From assembly GCF_035083965.1 (NCBI RefSeq), contig NC_089729.1, positions 2,026,001 through 2,090,000 of the forward strand: DNA of 64,000 bases, read 5' to 3'. The notes under the pieces are model-generated. The model did no database searches. It worked only from the letters and a program-made list of their open reading frames with translations, and was not told where the DNA came from. Numbering within the stretch: the stretch's first letter is position 1; every line of letters starts with the position of its first letter. The DNA comes from Branchiostoma lanceolatum. Its lineage: Eukaryota > Chordata > Leptocardii > Amphioxiformes > Branchiostomatidae. A program made the position numbers and the translations under genes. Positions 39,301-51,300 of this stretch are shown here, one piece after another.

Positions 39301-42300
39301 AGATACTGGCTCAGGTTAGGCACACCCAGTACTACCTTCTATCAGAATGATTGTTTTTCTCTCAACAATTATGGCACGGACCTCCACAGAAGTTTAGAGC
39401 ATGAAGGGGCAAAACCACTATAGCCCAGAAGGGGGTGGAACCTCTTGCTTTTTACCTTACCATACAAATATTGATGACAAATACCGGCAATTTCTTGGGA
39501 GCTAAGCTTTGCATCTTACTTAAACTATGCGAAATTAAATGCATTTACAGTAAATGTTGTTGTGTCAACATTTCATTTGCAATTATGCACTTTGATGTTT
39601 TTTTCCAGTAAGACTTCTACTAACTTTAAAGTTATAGTAAATGCAATTATTGTATCTAATTCAGAGATTCCTATCAAACTCATTCAATTCGTCATCTTTT
39701 TGGTGTGTGTGAGATTACTGTAGGATGAAGAAGACAAGCAAATTAACCTTCTCCCTGCTGCCTCACTCTGTGACCAATAGAGAATGGGGTGCCAAACGGC
39801 TACGTCAGAGTGCTAAAAGTTAACTGGACTTGTGCATTTAGTATGTTAAGAACACACATGTTTTTACTAATTCTTTGTCCTTAATACAACTTTGTTGTAA
39901 AAAAAACAACTTTATTCTGAGAAATTTGTCTTTCATAAATGAGAAGAATGCAGATGTCTCTGGAGATGCTGCTGTGCTGGGGCAGCCAACATCAGCTGCT
40001 GAGGAAAAGGCACAGGTAAGCAATGTTTGGTAGTCTGTAACATTTTAAAGCGTTGGGAAACATTTGAGAAATCTGTTTCATCTCTCTCTTGGAAACATGG
40101 GGACATTTTATGGAGTTTGGACCAGGATAAGGAACAAAGGTGTTCAATCTTGTTATCCGTTGTTGTAGATGTGCAGGAAGGCAATTAAAACATTGGTGTC
40201 TGAAACGGGTCTGGCCCAGACGCCGCAACGTGTGCAAAAGCTCGCTGAGTTATCATCGCTTGTCATTAAGTCCTGTCCTGGCATTCCACAGAAGGATAAG
40301 GTAAAAGTCGCTGATGGGATTTTTACAAACTGAACGGTTTGACTCCTTACCTACAACTATGACATGACTACTCATTTTATGCTTGCAGCTCTGCAGAAAA
40401 CAGTTATCTATTTGTGCCTATCTTTTTATGTATGGCATGATGCTTTGACTTTATTGTCCTTCATAGATTGTATTTAGGTCGTCCTTTTTCAATTTTAACA
40501 TTTAGCATAGATTTTGCACATCACGCAATTAGCTGATAATATTAATCATTTTGTTATTCTTGAATGAAATGAACAAATTGAACATTTCACTTTGCACTTG
40601 TCCAAGTCTTTTGTCACAAAAGGCTTCTCATCAATTCATTTTTTTACCTAAGATGCATGTAAGTCGCTCTGTTTTTGATAGTGGAAATCTGCCCAAGATG
40701 TCTGCACATTCTGGTTGAGCAAGTCATAAGTATCGAATCTTTCTAGATAAGTCTAATATAAAGCAGACCTTTAACACTTATCAAAGATTTAATATAGTAT
40801 TACTTTCCTATAGGACATGGCCATGAGTGTTCTGAAGTCCGTCACCAGCAAACTGGACCAACTGGACATGTCTGACCCATCGACTGTCGAGTCTGTGGGA
40901 GGACGTAAGTACAATGTCATGTTTATCAGTCACACGGTGCTTCCAGTAATGTATTTTCAAGTTCATTTGACGTGTGTGTGTATACATGTACAATGCAGGA
41001 GAAGTAAACCACCTAAAAGGTGTTTTCAATGATTCAATGGAACGAAGACTTCAAACATGTAAGAAACATTGACACATAACATAAAGAAAGTCATTTAAAG
41101 AATTGAACAAAGTTAAACATAAGAATGTCGGCAAAACATAAGTTTGATGCCAAACTTCAATCTGTAATTCTATCCAGATTTCCAATTTGAACAAAGCATT
41201 GTACATCAAATAAAGTACAACAAAAGGTTATATTGCTTTTTCTGATATTTACATTTCAAGAATATTCTGTATGGTAGTGTACAAGAGAACGGTTACCCTA
41301 TAGAGTACAAATTTTAGTATCTAGGAGCACTGGTGCACCCACAGTCAAAAATTAGGTGCACAGCTCAAATTTTGGGTGCACACAGGTGCACATGCACCCA
41401 CTATTTCGAGCGTTGGGTATATAATTTCATCAATCTTGTCTCATCTATCTCTTAGCCTAACTATTTGACCGTTGAAGCACTACTGTTACAGAAGGTCTGG
41501 CAACCAGTTTTCTCCACCCTTCTATAGGATTTCTGTTTTTCTTAGAGTTTCAGTTAGTATATGATTATATCAATCACTAAAATTTTTAATATCACTTTCA
41601 AATTGATAACATTAATTCTTAATTTTGCTTCTGTTCTACTTCTAAATCAGCTCTGTTGGACTCCGTTGGTTCTCTGCTTGAGGAACCAGAGAGAGATGCA
41701 GAAGAGGTTGATGGGAAGCCTGCACCTGATCTCGAGGAAGACCAGAGTCTCTCTCCAAAGGAGCGCCTTGAAAAGGCAAAACAAAAGGAGCAGGAGAACC
41801 AAGCTGAGGTAACAAAAGTCATGATGCTTTGTGCAATGCTTGACTCAATGTTTAATTTGTAGAGGTTTTTTTCAAGTTAATCTTCCACCCTGGATCATGA
41901 CTCAAATCACACACTTTGGAAGCTGTTCTTCTTTGTTTGATTTTGCATCATGTGTTATTAACACTCTAAAAGGCTTCCGAATCGACTTTGTAATGTAGCA
42001 CCAAAGAAATATTGAACCCTCTGACGGAAACTTTTCAGACCTATGTCCTGATCACAACAAATCCTGACTGTGCTTTACATCATTGTGCATACTAGTTACT
42101 CTTAGTAATACATTTTGTACTTTCTTTAAAAAAATTTTTTAAATTTTTTTCATGCCTATCAATCTTCATTGTTGGTGTCTCTTTTCCAAAAAACAATTTT
42201 CCTCAGAAAAATGTCATACTAAAATTGGCATCCTACACATTGTGTTTGTAGTGTTTCAGGTTATTGAGGAAAAAAATAGATCATCTGAGCAAGACTAACT

Positions 42301-45300
42301 CATCATACTGTCTCCTAACGGTTACTTACAGAAACGAAGACTTGTCCAGGAAAGCCGCCAGGTCCTGGATGGTCTGTACAACGCCATCATCGGCGCCATG
42401 AGGCCAGGAGCCCCGCCGGTAACCATCGAGAGGGGCGGCATCACGCTGCAAGCTCAGACAATCTGGGGCGACCAGTTTGGAGGCCAGGTCTTTCAGACAA
42501 AGAATGGGAGCTTCCATGTTCCGTCTAAAGCAGCGCTCTTAGGAGACTATACACCGCACAGCGTCGCTACTAAGGTATTTGTTTGAACCTTTGTTTATTC
42601 ATGATAAGCTCAAATCGGCGCGCAGGCCGCTTTTCATTGAGGTCATGAGGGAAGAGGTAAGGGTCAGATACAATATAACAGAGATACACAGTCATTTGAG
42701 TCCTAATAACTCTATCAACATATATCATTACATATTTATGGTACAACAAAATACAATTTCTACAACATACAGCATAAAGTAGGGCGAAAGCTGGTTCATG
42801 GTCCGTGTCCGTTCGTTTAGTTCATTTCTGTTACTTCAAGAGTCTCTTAAAGGAAGTCAGATTCGGAGCCGTACATGTGTCATGTCCTGGTTATCAGTGA
42901 TCCGTATTTTTCCCTTCTTATATATCTGTGATGATATCAATCTTGGAGATTGTTTTTAAGATTTATTAAGATTAATTAAGTTAATGAAGTATAAAATTTG
43001 TTATTTTTGCAGTTGACGCAGTTTGAACAGAACCCATTTACCTGGGGGCGCGGGGAGTACCAGGCACGCTCGTCTGTCATGGAACTGTCACTCCAACAGA
43101 ACAACATCCCCGTGGCCTTCAACAACCTGACTGAAGACTTCTACATCACCATTCCGGGCGGCTCCGGAAACAAACCAGCGACAACAACCATCACCTTCGC
43201 TGCCCCAGGAAACAAAAGTTCAAGCTACCATCTGCTGAACCTCACCAACACCGCAGAAGGATTCCTGGTCACCATTACCCCACTGAATAGAAGTGTGGTG
43301 TACGACGTTTCCGGTAGGTACGGCGGTCGCCCTGACGACCAAAACTACAACGTATCCATGGAGACGTATATCCTACCTGAGGAGTGTGCCTTCATGAAGA
43401 CTCTGAGTGGCGATGAAGACACAGAGAAGAGAGAGGCGACAATGTTCATCCCCGGAAAAGATGGTCCTGTGGACTACTACATCAAGGTCCAAATACGTGG
43501 TGAGTATTTTTCATGTTGTTTAATGCTACAAATACAAATTAGGTTAATACATGTTTGTCAGATGAAGGGGGTTGTCTTGTCCATAAAGATATCACTAAAA
43601 CTAATGTAATTGTTTTGTGATATCTTCTCTTTTGTTGTGAAGGAATGTCACTCTGTACTTGAGATTTTAAGCATTGGTATTCTACATGTACATCAGTGTG
43701 ATATAAATGTGAAGTCTCATTCATAGAAAGTGTGCCTAATATTTTCATGAGCCCCTTCCACTGTTGTTTGTATGTTTCTTTCTTTCTTTCTTTGGAATCT
43801 CCATAAGAAAAATACATCATATACTGTCTTGTGATGTTGACAACAGGAGTCACCGGTGATATCCGAGAAGTTGTACACCTCTCAGCTCTGTCATAAACTT
43901 CCTTTTTTTCAGGACCAGTAACCGAATGTGACTTTGAGAAAAGAGCTGACATGAAGGAGTCACACGCCGATGACTTCTACGCCTACCAGATCCAGTGGGC
44001 CCGTTTGAGCTGCGTCTACTGGAGCGAGACCCAGGAAGACTGGAGCACTGACGGCTGCGCGGTGTGTACAGGTTCTCATTGTGTTAGGACAACTTCAATT
44101 TCAGTATTCACAATTGTTACAATTAGTAATAGCTGACAGTGTACTAAACACAATCATACAAAGTAAAAACTTATAATGACTGTTAACCAGTAAAATGTCC
44201 TTGCTTTGGTGTAGAAAACAGCAGATTTTTGTCACATGTTGTTCATAATCTGTACAATAAAAACATGACTGATCTTTTAATTGCAAGGCAGGTACAGTGT
44301 TTGTGTTTGTGTTTGATATTATGGCCCAGCAAAAGTAATTCAAGATTAGCTGATTCATATTCCTGGACAGCTATGTGAGATAGATAGTTACACATGTTTG
44401 TTATTTCTGAGTAATGATTAGGTTCATATAACTGTTCAAAAAGAGTGTCTTGACCAGAGGGACAAAATGTATTCAGGCCACTCCTTCTGATGTTATGCCA
44501 GGGACTAAATGTTTGACAATGGGGACGGCCTTTTTGGTCCATGGTCTACATGCATTTTCAATCAATCATGATATTATCTAAAGCAGTAAAAATTCTTATA
44601 ATGATAACTTTATACAGAGCTAGAAATTCAATGATAGCTTGTTTGTTTCTTTGTGTTTTTGTTTTGATATAAAGTGACCAGTGTTTGAATTAGCAAAATC
44701 TGATAACAACATGTTTCTTTACTGCTTTCCACAGATAAGCAAGCAGTCCACCATTTCCAGCACCATCTGTCACTGCAACCATCTGACGGCCTTCGGAAGT
44801 GACTTCGCCACACCGCCAAACACGTTTGACTTCATGGATTTTGATTTTAGTGATTTTGTGGACAACGGTGCCATTGTGGCAGCCATCATTGTGGCGCTCT
44901 GTCTCTACTCGTTCACAGCATCCATTATCAAGATCGCTGAGAGTAGAGGAAAAAGGATGGTAAGTATAGTCATCATCAATCAATCATATCATATCATGCC
45001 AATAGAAGTGACGAATGTGTAATGGTTATTTGTAGTCATTGAATCTTTACTCTGTGTGCTTTTTATTTCTTAATGGATAATTATTCTAGTACATTTTTAT
45101 CCAGTATTTTGATATGAATTTTGCTTGATTACTAGATTGATTTGTTTGGCAATGACAGACACACAGCCAGGGCTGCCCAACTAGCCAATGGCTATCAGAA
45201 AGGGCTAGCCCTGCTGACAAGGACAGGGTGTGTACTTGAACAAAGAAGATTTGTTATAAACCAATTCAAGTAGTATGCATATTTGCAACATGCCTGCAAC

Positions 45301-48300
45301 CTGCAGTATCTTTTACAATATATTCAGCTTTATCATATATTATTAGTAAATGATAATATAGTATCTACTGTGAGAGGTCAGGGTCAGCAATATACTATGT
45401 GAACATTCATGTTCTAATAATAATATTGTCTTCACACATTGTTACAGTTACATCACGCTGTGAAGTTGGACAACCTTCAGAACGGCTACCTGTACCGCCT
45501 GCTCATCTGGACAGGGGCAGCTAAGCATGCTGGGACAGAGTCCACCGTGTCCTTCAAGCTGTTCGGAGCTGCAGCAAACTCCGATCTGCTAGTGGTCGAC
45601 ATCACAGAGAAGGTTGGACATCAAATTTGGCACTGACTCAACTCCTAATAACAATTTCATCACCCGACTTTCCCCTGAAGATGTTTTTTGACTACAATCC
45701 TCAATGGCAGGCCCTAACATGTGGAATTTTTGTTGTTGTTTAGGTTTTCACCCAGAACAGCCAGGTGACCCTGACCTTCAGCACAGCAGAACAGCTGGGT
45801 AACGTGGAGCTGCTGCAGCTCATGCACGACAACAGTGGGGAGGGGGGCCGTGCATCGTGGAACGTGGACAGAGCAGCAGTGCAGGATCTCACCACAGGCA
45901 AACTGTGAGTTCACTCAAGATTTCCTTGGCTGTCTAGATTTATCCAATCAATCTATCCCGCAGCTTAGTTTATAATACTGTTTACACACCATGTAGAGTA
46001 GCTTTGCTGTACTTGATGTTTAGAACATGAATTTGAATGTCCTTTGTGGAGAGAAACTTGATAATTAGTCAACCTCCAATTGCCGACCTTTGAAAAAATA
46101 TGAGGTGTGTTTCTATTGTTTTTTTGTTTCAGAACCTGACAGCTAACAGTGAGACTGATATTATTTTTCCTTTTATGGAACTACAGGTTCTATTTCTTCT
46201 GCAGCGAGTGGCTGGCAGCCGACCGCGGGGACGGGCAGGTGGTGAAGACCTTTCCTGTCGCCACTGAGCAGGACCTGCGATCCTTCGGGTTCCTGTTCCC
46301 GGCAAGTCTGCGGAGTAATCTGGCAGAAGAACACCTCTTCCTGTCCGTCGCTATCATGCCTGAAGGTAACATTAGTTTTGCTTCCTTAAGTTTTACCATA
46401 AATACTACAGTTACTGTTACAATAATTATCATAGCTGCAATGAATTTTATGTAGTTTTTATGTCTTGTGTTTGTAAGTTTTATGTCCAGGAAGATTGGCT
46501 GCTTACAAATCTTGTATGTTAGCTAATGAACTTAAAAAAAGTATATCCAGAGTATCTACATGTAAACTTTATCTTTATCATAGTAGACCCCAGGGAGTCC
46601 ATATCACTCTGAAATGTCACTGATAGTTACTGTAACGGTTACTGTAGTTGTGTTTTATATGGATGAATGCCTCTTGCTGGCTGTATTTGATCAAGTATGT
46701 TGCTCTCATTCTTTATTATTAACTTGTTTTGATGAAAATGTCCCCATTATGTTTCCTTTACAGATAGCGCGTTCACCCGCAGCGAGAGGCTCGGCTGCTG
46801 CCTGAGTCTCCTCCTCATGTCCATGGTGTCCAGCGCCATGTGGCTGAGGGAAGAAATAGGAACCCAGGTTGTGCAGGCCATCAGCCTGGGGCCGTTCTCC
46901 TTCACCCTGAATGGAGTCTACACGGGGGTCATTACAAGCATTACCTGCCTCCCTGTCATCATGGCCATAGTCCTGCTGTTCCAGTACAGCCGACCCAGCA
47001 ACAAGGGCGACCGGAGGGTCCGAGATGTGGAGACGGGCGGCCCAGCTGAGGCACCCACCCAGCAAGGACCAGCCAAGGGCCTGCCGCACTGGTGCAAGTA
47101 CGTGGCCTGGGTGCTGGTGGTGCTGTCTGCTGTGGGGTCAGCTGTCTTCACCGCGCTGTACAGTCTGGACTGGGGCAAGGACAAGTCCGAAAGGTGGCTG
47201 TCTGCGTACTTCATCACCTTTTTGGTGGACATGTTCCTCCTGCAACCCGCAAAGGTATTGATATGCTCTTTATTGAATTGTCTACTTAATAAGTAGGTAT
47301 TATAGGATATCATTGTTACAGTAAGCATAATATCATTACATGTTTGTTGCAGTTGCCTTCTTTTATGTTATATAAAACACCTTGAAGTGCCACCTGTCAC
47401 TACCATCCATGCACAATGTTGTTTGATAATCACGGTGACCTGACTTCCTCAGAACATGCTATATTCAAGCCACATCCTAAGGATCATATTGCCATTGTCA
47501 GTTATTGTTCCATTTGTGCTCAACTGCTCATAAATATTAAACAATGTGTTCAGAAATCCTTACAACCAATGCTTTTATCTTGCAGATATTGCTTCTCACG
47601 TTCTTGACTTCATCCATTCGCAAGCCGCAAGCCGTGAAGAAGATTTATGAAGAGAAACGGGGCCCCGTTTCCATTGATGCCAGGACAGTGTCTTCACAAA
47701 AGGCACGCTTCAGCTGTAAGTTTTAGCACACATGTTTGTAGAAAACAGCATTACATATCATACTACCATGAAGATGTAAACTATGCACATGATACTACAT
47801 AGTGTATGACTTTTTGTTTGGAAACTGTTTGTTAGGCCACACCAATTTAATTTTTGGGTTAACAGATTTTTTTGGGTGAAATTTTAGCACGAGGACATCA
47901 TGAAAACAGAAGGCTGGGGTGAAAACTTGCACCTGACCCGTTCACTCCCTGAAACTGTGTGCACCAAAGTACAGACTTTCCTCTGAAATTCTGTTTTCAT
48001 GTTTATTTTCCAATCTAGCATTTTTTTGGAGATTCTGTTAAACAAGAAGTTAAATTGGTGTGGCCTTAGATGGTGAAAGAAAGCTATTTTGTGCAGTGTG
48101 AGTGTGCTCCCAACCAGACACAAGTTCCAGACCCTGTTTTGTGTACTGACATTTCCTCTTGCTTCAGTTTGTTAGTCCAGTTATCCGGGTGGTGGGCTTA
48201 AGTTTTCACTTTTCTAACAATACATAATCATACATATATGTGACTGAATTGATATTTTTCATGCATACTATAGCCAATGCATTTCGCATGAAGAGGAAGA

Positions 48301-51300
48301 TGGAACGTCTTTCGATGACATCCCTTGCCAACATCAAACAAGCGAGAATGAGGCAGCGCAGGGACAGGAGAGTTGTGAACACCTTTTGGGACATCATGTG
48401 GTTCTGCTGTTGCCTCCTGATTGTCATCAGCATTTCTAACGAGCACCACAACACCACAGAGGGTTTCTATCAGACACAGAGCATGACCAACACCTTTGTG
48501 CAGTCGATGGACGAGGTAAGTTCATTATGCTACATGTACATGTCGATCCTTGCTTGGGAAGGTCTCTATATCTTTGTACAGTATCTGATCACTATAATCA
48601 TAAATCACTGCATTGTTGAGACAAAATGTTACCTTTTAAGTCATTGGAAGGCCTTAATGCTGACATAATCAAGACTATGCATGATGTACAAAATGAATAA
48701 TAAACTAGTGGACGTACCAACTAATAAGTATCTAATACCAGCTCAGAAAAGGACAAAAAATAGCCATGCCTTTAAGTATATCAGACTTATCAACCTGGGA
48801 TTGATGTGTTAAAAAATTTGTATTTTCCTAGAACGATGGTAGAATGGAACTCGTTGCCACCAAGTACCGTAGAAGCATCCTCATTAGACAGGTTTAAACA
48901 ATGCATGCAGTTAGATATGCGAAGGTTAGACGTGACAGGTGTAGTATAACCAGCTGCTGCCATGCCGAAGGGCGGTTATACCGGCTATATAGATACATAT
49001 ACACTTAGCTTCTCAGATGGTGATTAGAACATGAATTCAGTGTGCACAGTTTGAATTTGTAATGAGAAATCTCTAAGGACAATTGTTATTTCTTAGTACA
49101 ACTATATCACAAGGCTTTATTTCTCCACAGGTAAATGATCCTCTAACCTTCTGGTCCTGGCTGTACGAGACCGCTCTGGGGAACTTCTACCCGGAGACTT
49201 CCTACAAAGGTGACAAGCCCCGCTGGCAGGACAAGAGCTTCACGGCTGACATGCAGTCGGTCCTGGTCTACCCACCTAGCCTGATCCAAGGTCGAGTTCA
49301 GACAGGTTCGAGGAACTACTTTCTGGGATCACTAAGTCTTGCTTTGAGCTTACATGCTACAAATGTAATTTCACATGCATTATTACCATACCAGGGGACA
49401 CACATTGAAAACTTAGATTCCAGAAATTCAAAGAATAATCATTCAGGAAATATCTACTTTCAAAAACCTAAAAGTGAAGGGAATACCAAAATAGCATTGG
49501 ACTGACTTTTCATGTTTCCTTCTCCTGTCATCCTAGGGCTGTGCACAGTGCCTGTGACAATGCAGCACTTATTTGACGAATGTTCATCAGCGTATGATGA
49601 ACACACCAAGGAGACCGGGGCGTTTGAGAAGGGATGGAAAAGGGTCAGGAATACATCAGCGATGGAATCAGAAGCCCCTGGATGGATCCACCTCCCCAGC
49701 GCCTACCCCAGTCTCCCCATCTACGGTGTGACCACGCAGTACTGGGGAGACGGCTTCGGTCTTCACCTGGGAAAATCAGCAGACGAGATGCGCAGCGTCC
49801 TAGCAGAGCTGAAGGCCCACCATTGGATCGACAAGCGCACAAGGGTCATCTTCTTGGAAGCCGTGCTCTACAACGGAAACCTGGATCTGTTCACATCGGT
49901 GACGATGGTGTTTGAATTCTCCGAGACGGCCGGAGTTTTCTCCCATCATCACGTGCACACCTTCCGACTTCATCAACGGCCAGGGACGATCGGGTACATC
50001 TACGTCCTGCTGGAAATCATTTACGTCATCATTCTCCTCTACACACTGTGGACAGAGGGGAAAGCTGCACGCGCAGCCGGCTTGGCCTACCTGATGGAGC
50101 CATGGAATATTGTAGAAATATTCAACTTCATCTTGGCATTCACCGTCATTGTCTTGTACGGCTTTAAGATAATGTACAGCTCCAAGGCTCTGATGGCGAT
50201 CAAGGAAGGGAAAGGTGTGTGACACATTTGTGCTAAAATGTTACACTAATTACACAAAAATGTCACTTCAACATGCTCAATATTTGAAAACAACTTTGCA
50301 AAAGCTCTGACTGTATTAGGTTAATATTATTCAACACTGTACTTTTATTAATGATATGCATTACACTTCTTTCAAAGATCTAGTCCACCATTTCCGATCT
50401 GCTGTGAACATCAGCTTGGTGTATGGCTGGTTTCTGGCCTTCCTGACGTTTGTCAACATGATGAAGCTCCTCCGGCTGGTGAGGTTCAACCCATTCCTCT
50501 CCAAGCTGATGTCCGTGTTCCGAGGGATGGCGGGGGAGTTCTGTTCCTTCATCTTCTACTTCTTCTTCTGGCTCTCAGCTTTCGGCGTCTACGCTTATCT
50601 CATGTTCGGCCTTAGTGTGACAGAGTACAGGTAAGGAAATATGTTGTTCTATTTGTGTGAAATCTTTTAGGTTAAAAAAAATTCAATTTGATGATTTCTT
50701 CTTTTTTTTACAAAAGTTCTTGAACGTAGAATAGTTCAGGTCACCTTTACAATCATATGATAAATTTTGACAATTCTTTCTTCTTTTTCAGCACCATCAG
50801 CAAGTCCTTCTCCACACTGTTCCAGATGTCTCTTGGAAATTTTTACTATTATCAGCTCAAGGAGGCCGCTCCTATTCTTGGCCCTATCTACTTCTTCGCT
50901 TTCATTTCCTTAATCTTCCTCGTGCTGATGAACATCGCCATGGCGATCATCGACAGCGCTCTTCCGGATGTGCGGAACCACGACATGCCTGAAGAGGACC
51001 AGTACTTCATCCAGGGGTTGTGGGAACGCTTCACAGCCTTCTTCGGCTTCTTGAAAGTGCCAGTCACAGGTAGCGTTGTATCATTTCACAGATAGACAGT
51101 GCACATCCAACCAAGGATGTCTATCATCTCTTGGGTCTTGACTCTGTTGTTTCTGTGGCTACTGACATATGTACTTTATTACTGCAACATTACTGTTGTA
51201 AGCTTTCTTGTTGGCAATGCATTTTAGTATTTAAAGTGTGGATTTGGGACCTGAACCAGGACCTTTGCTCCATAACTGAGCTATACCGCGAGTATGACAG

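Noticed and set aside
46706-47328. Minus-strand ORFs opposite exon 33
   Set aside because: GC-rich antisense shadows of the TM exon, which is well supported on the + strand by phase and family motifs.
48240-48668. 142-residue ORF as a stand-alone small gene
   Set aside because: It is exon 35 of the polycystin-like gene with intron read-through on both sides.
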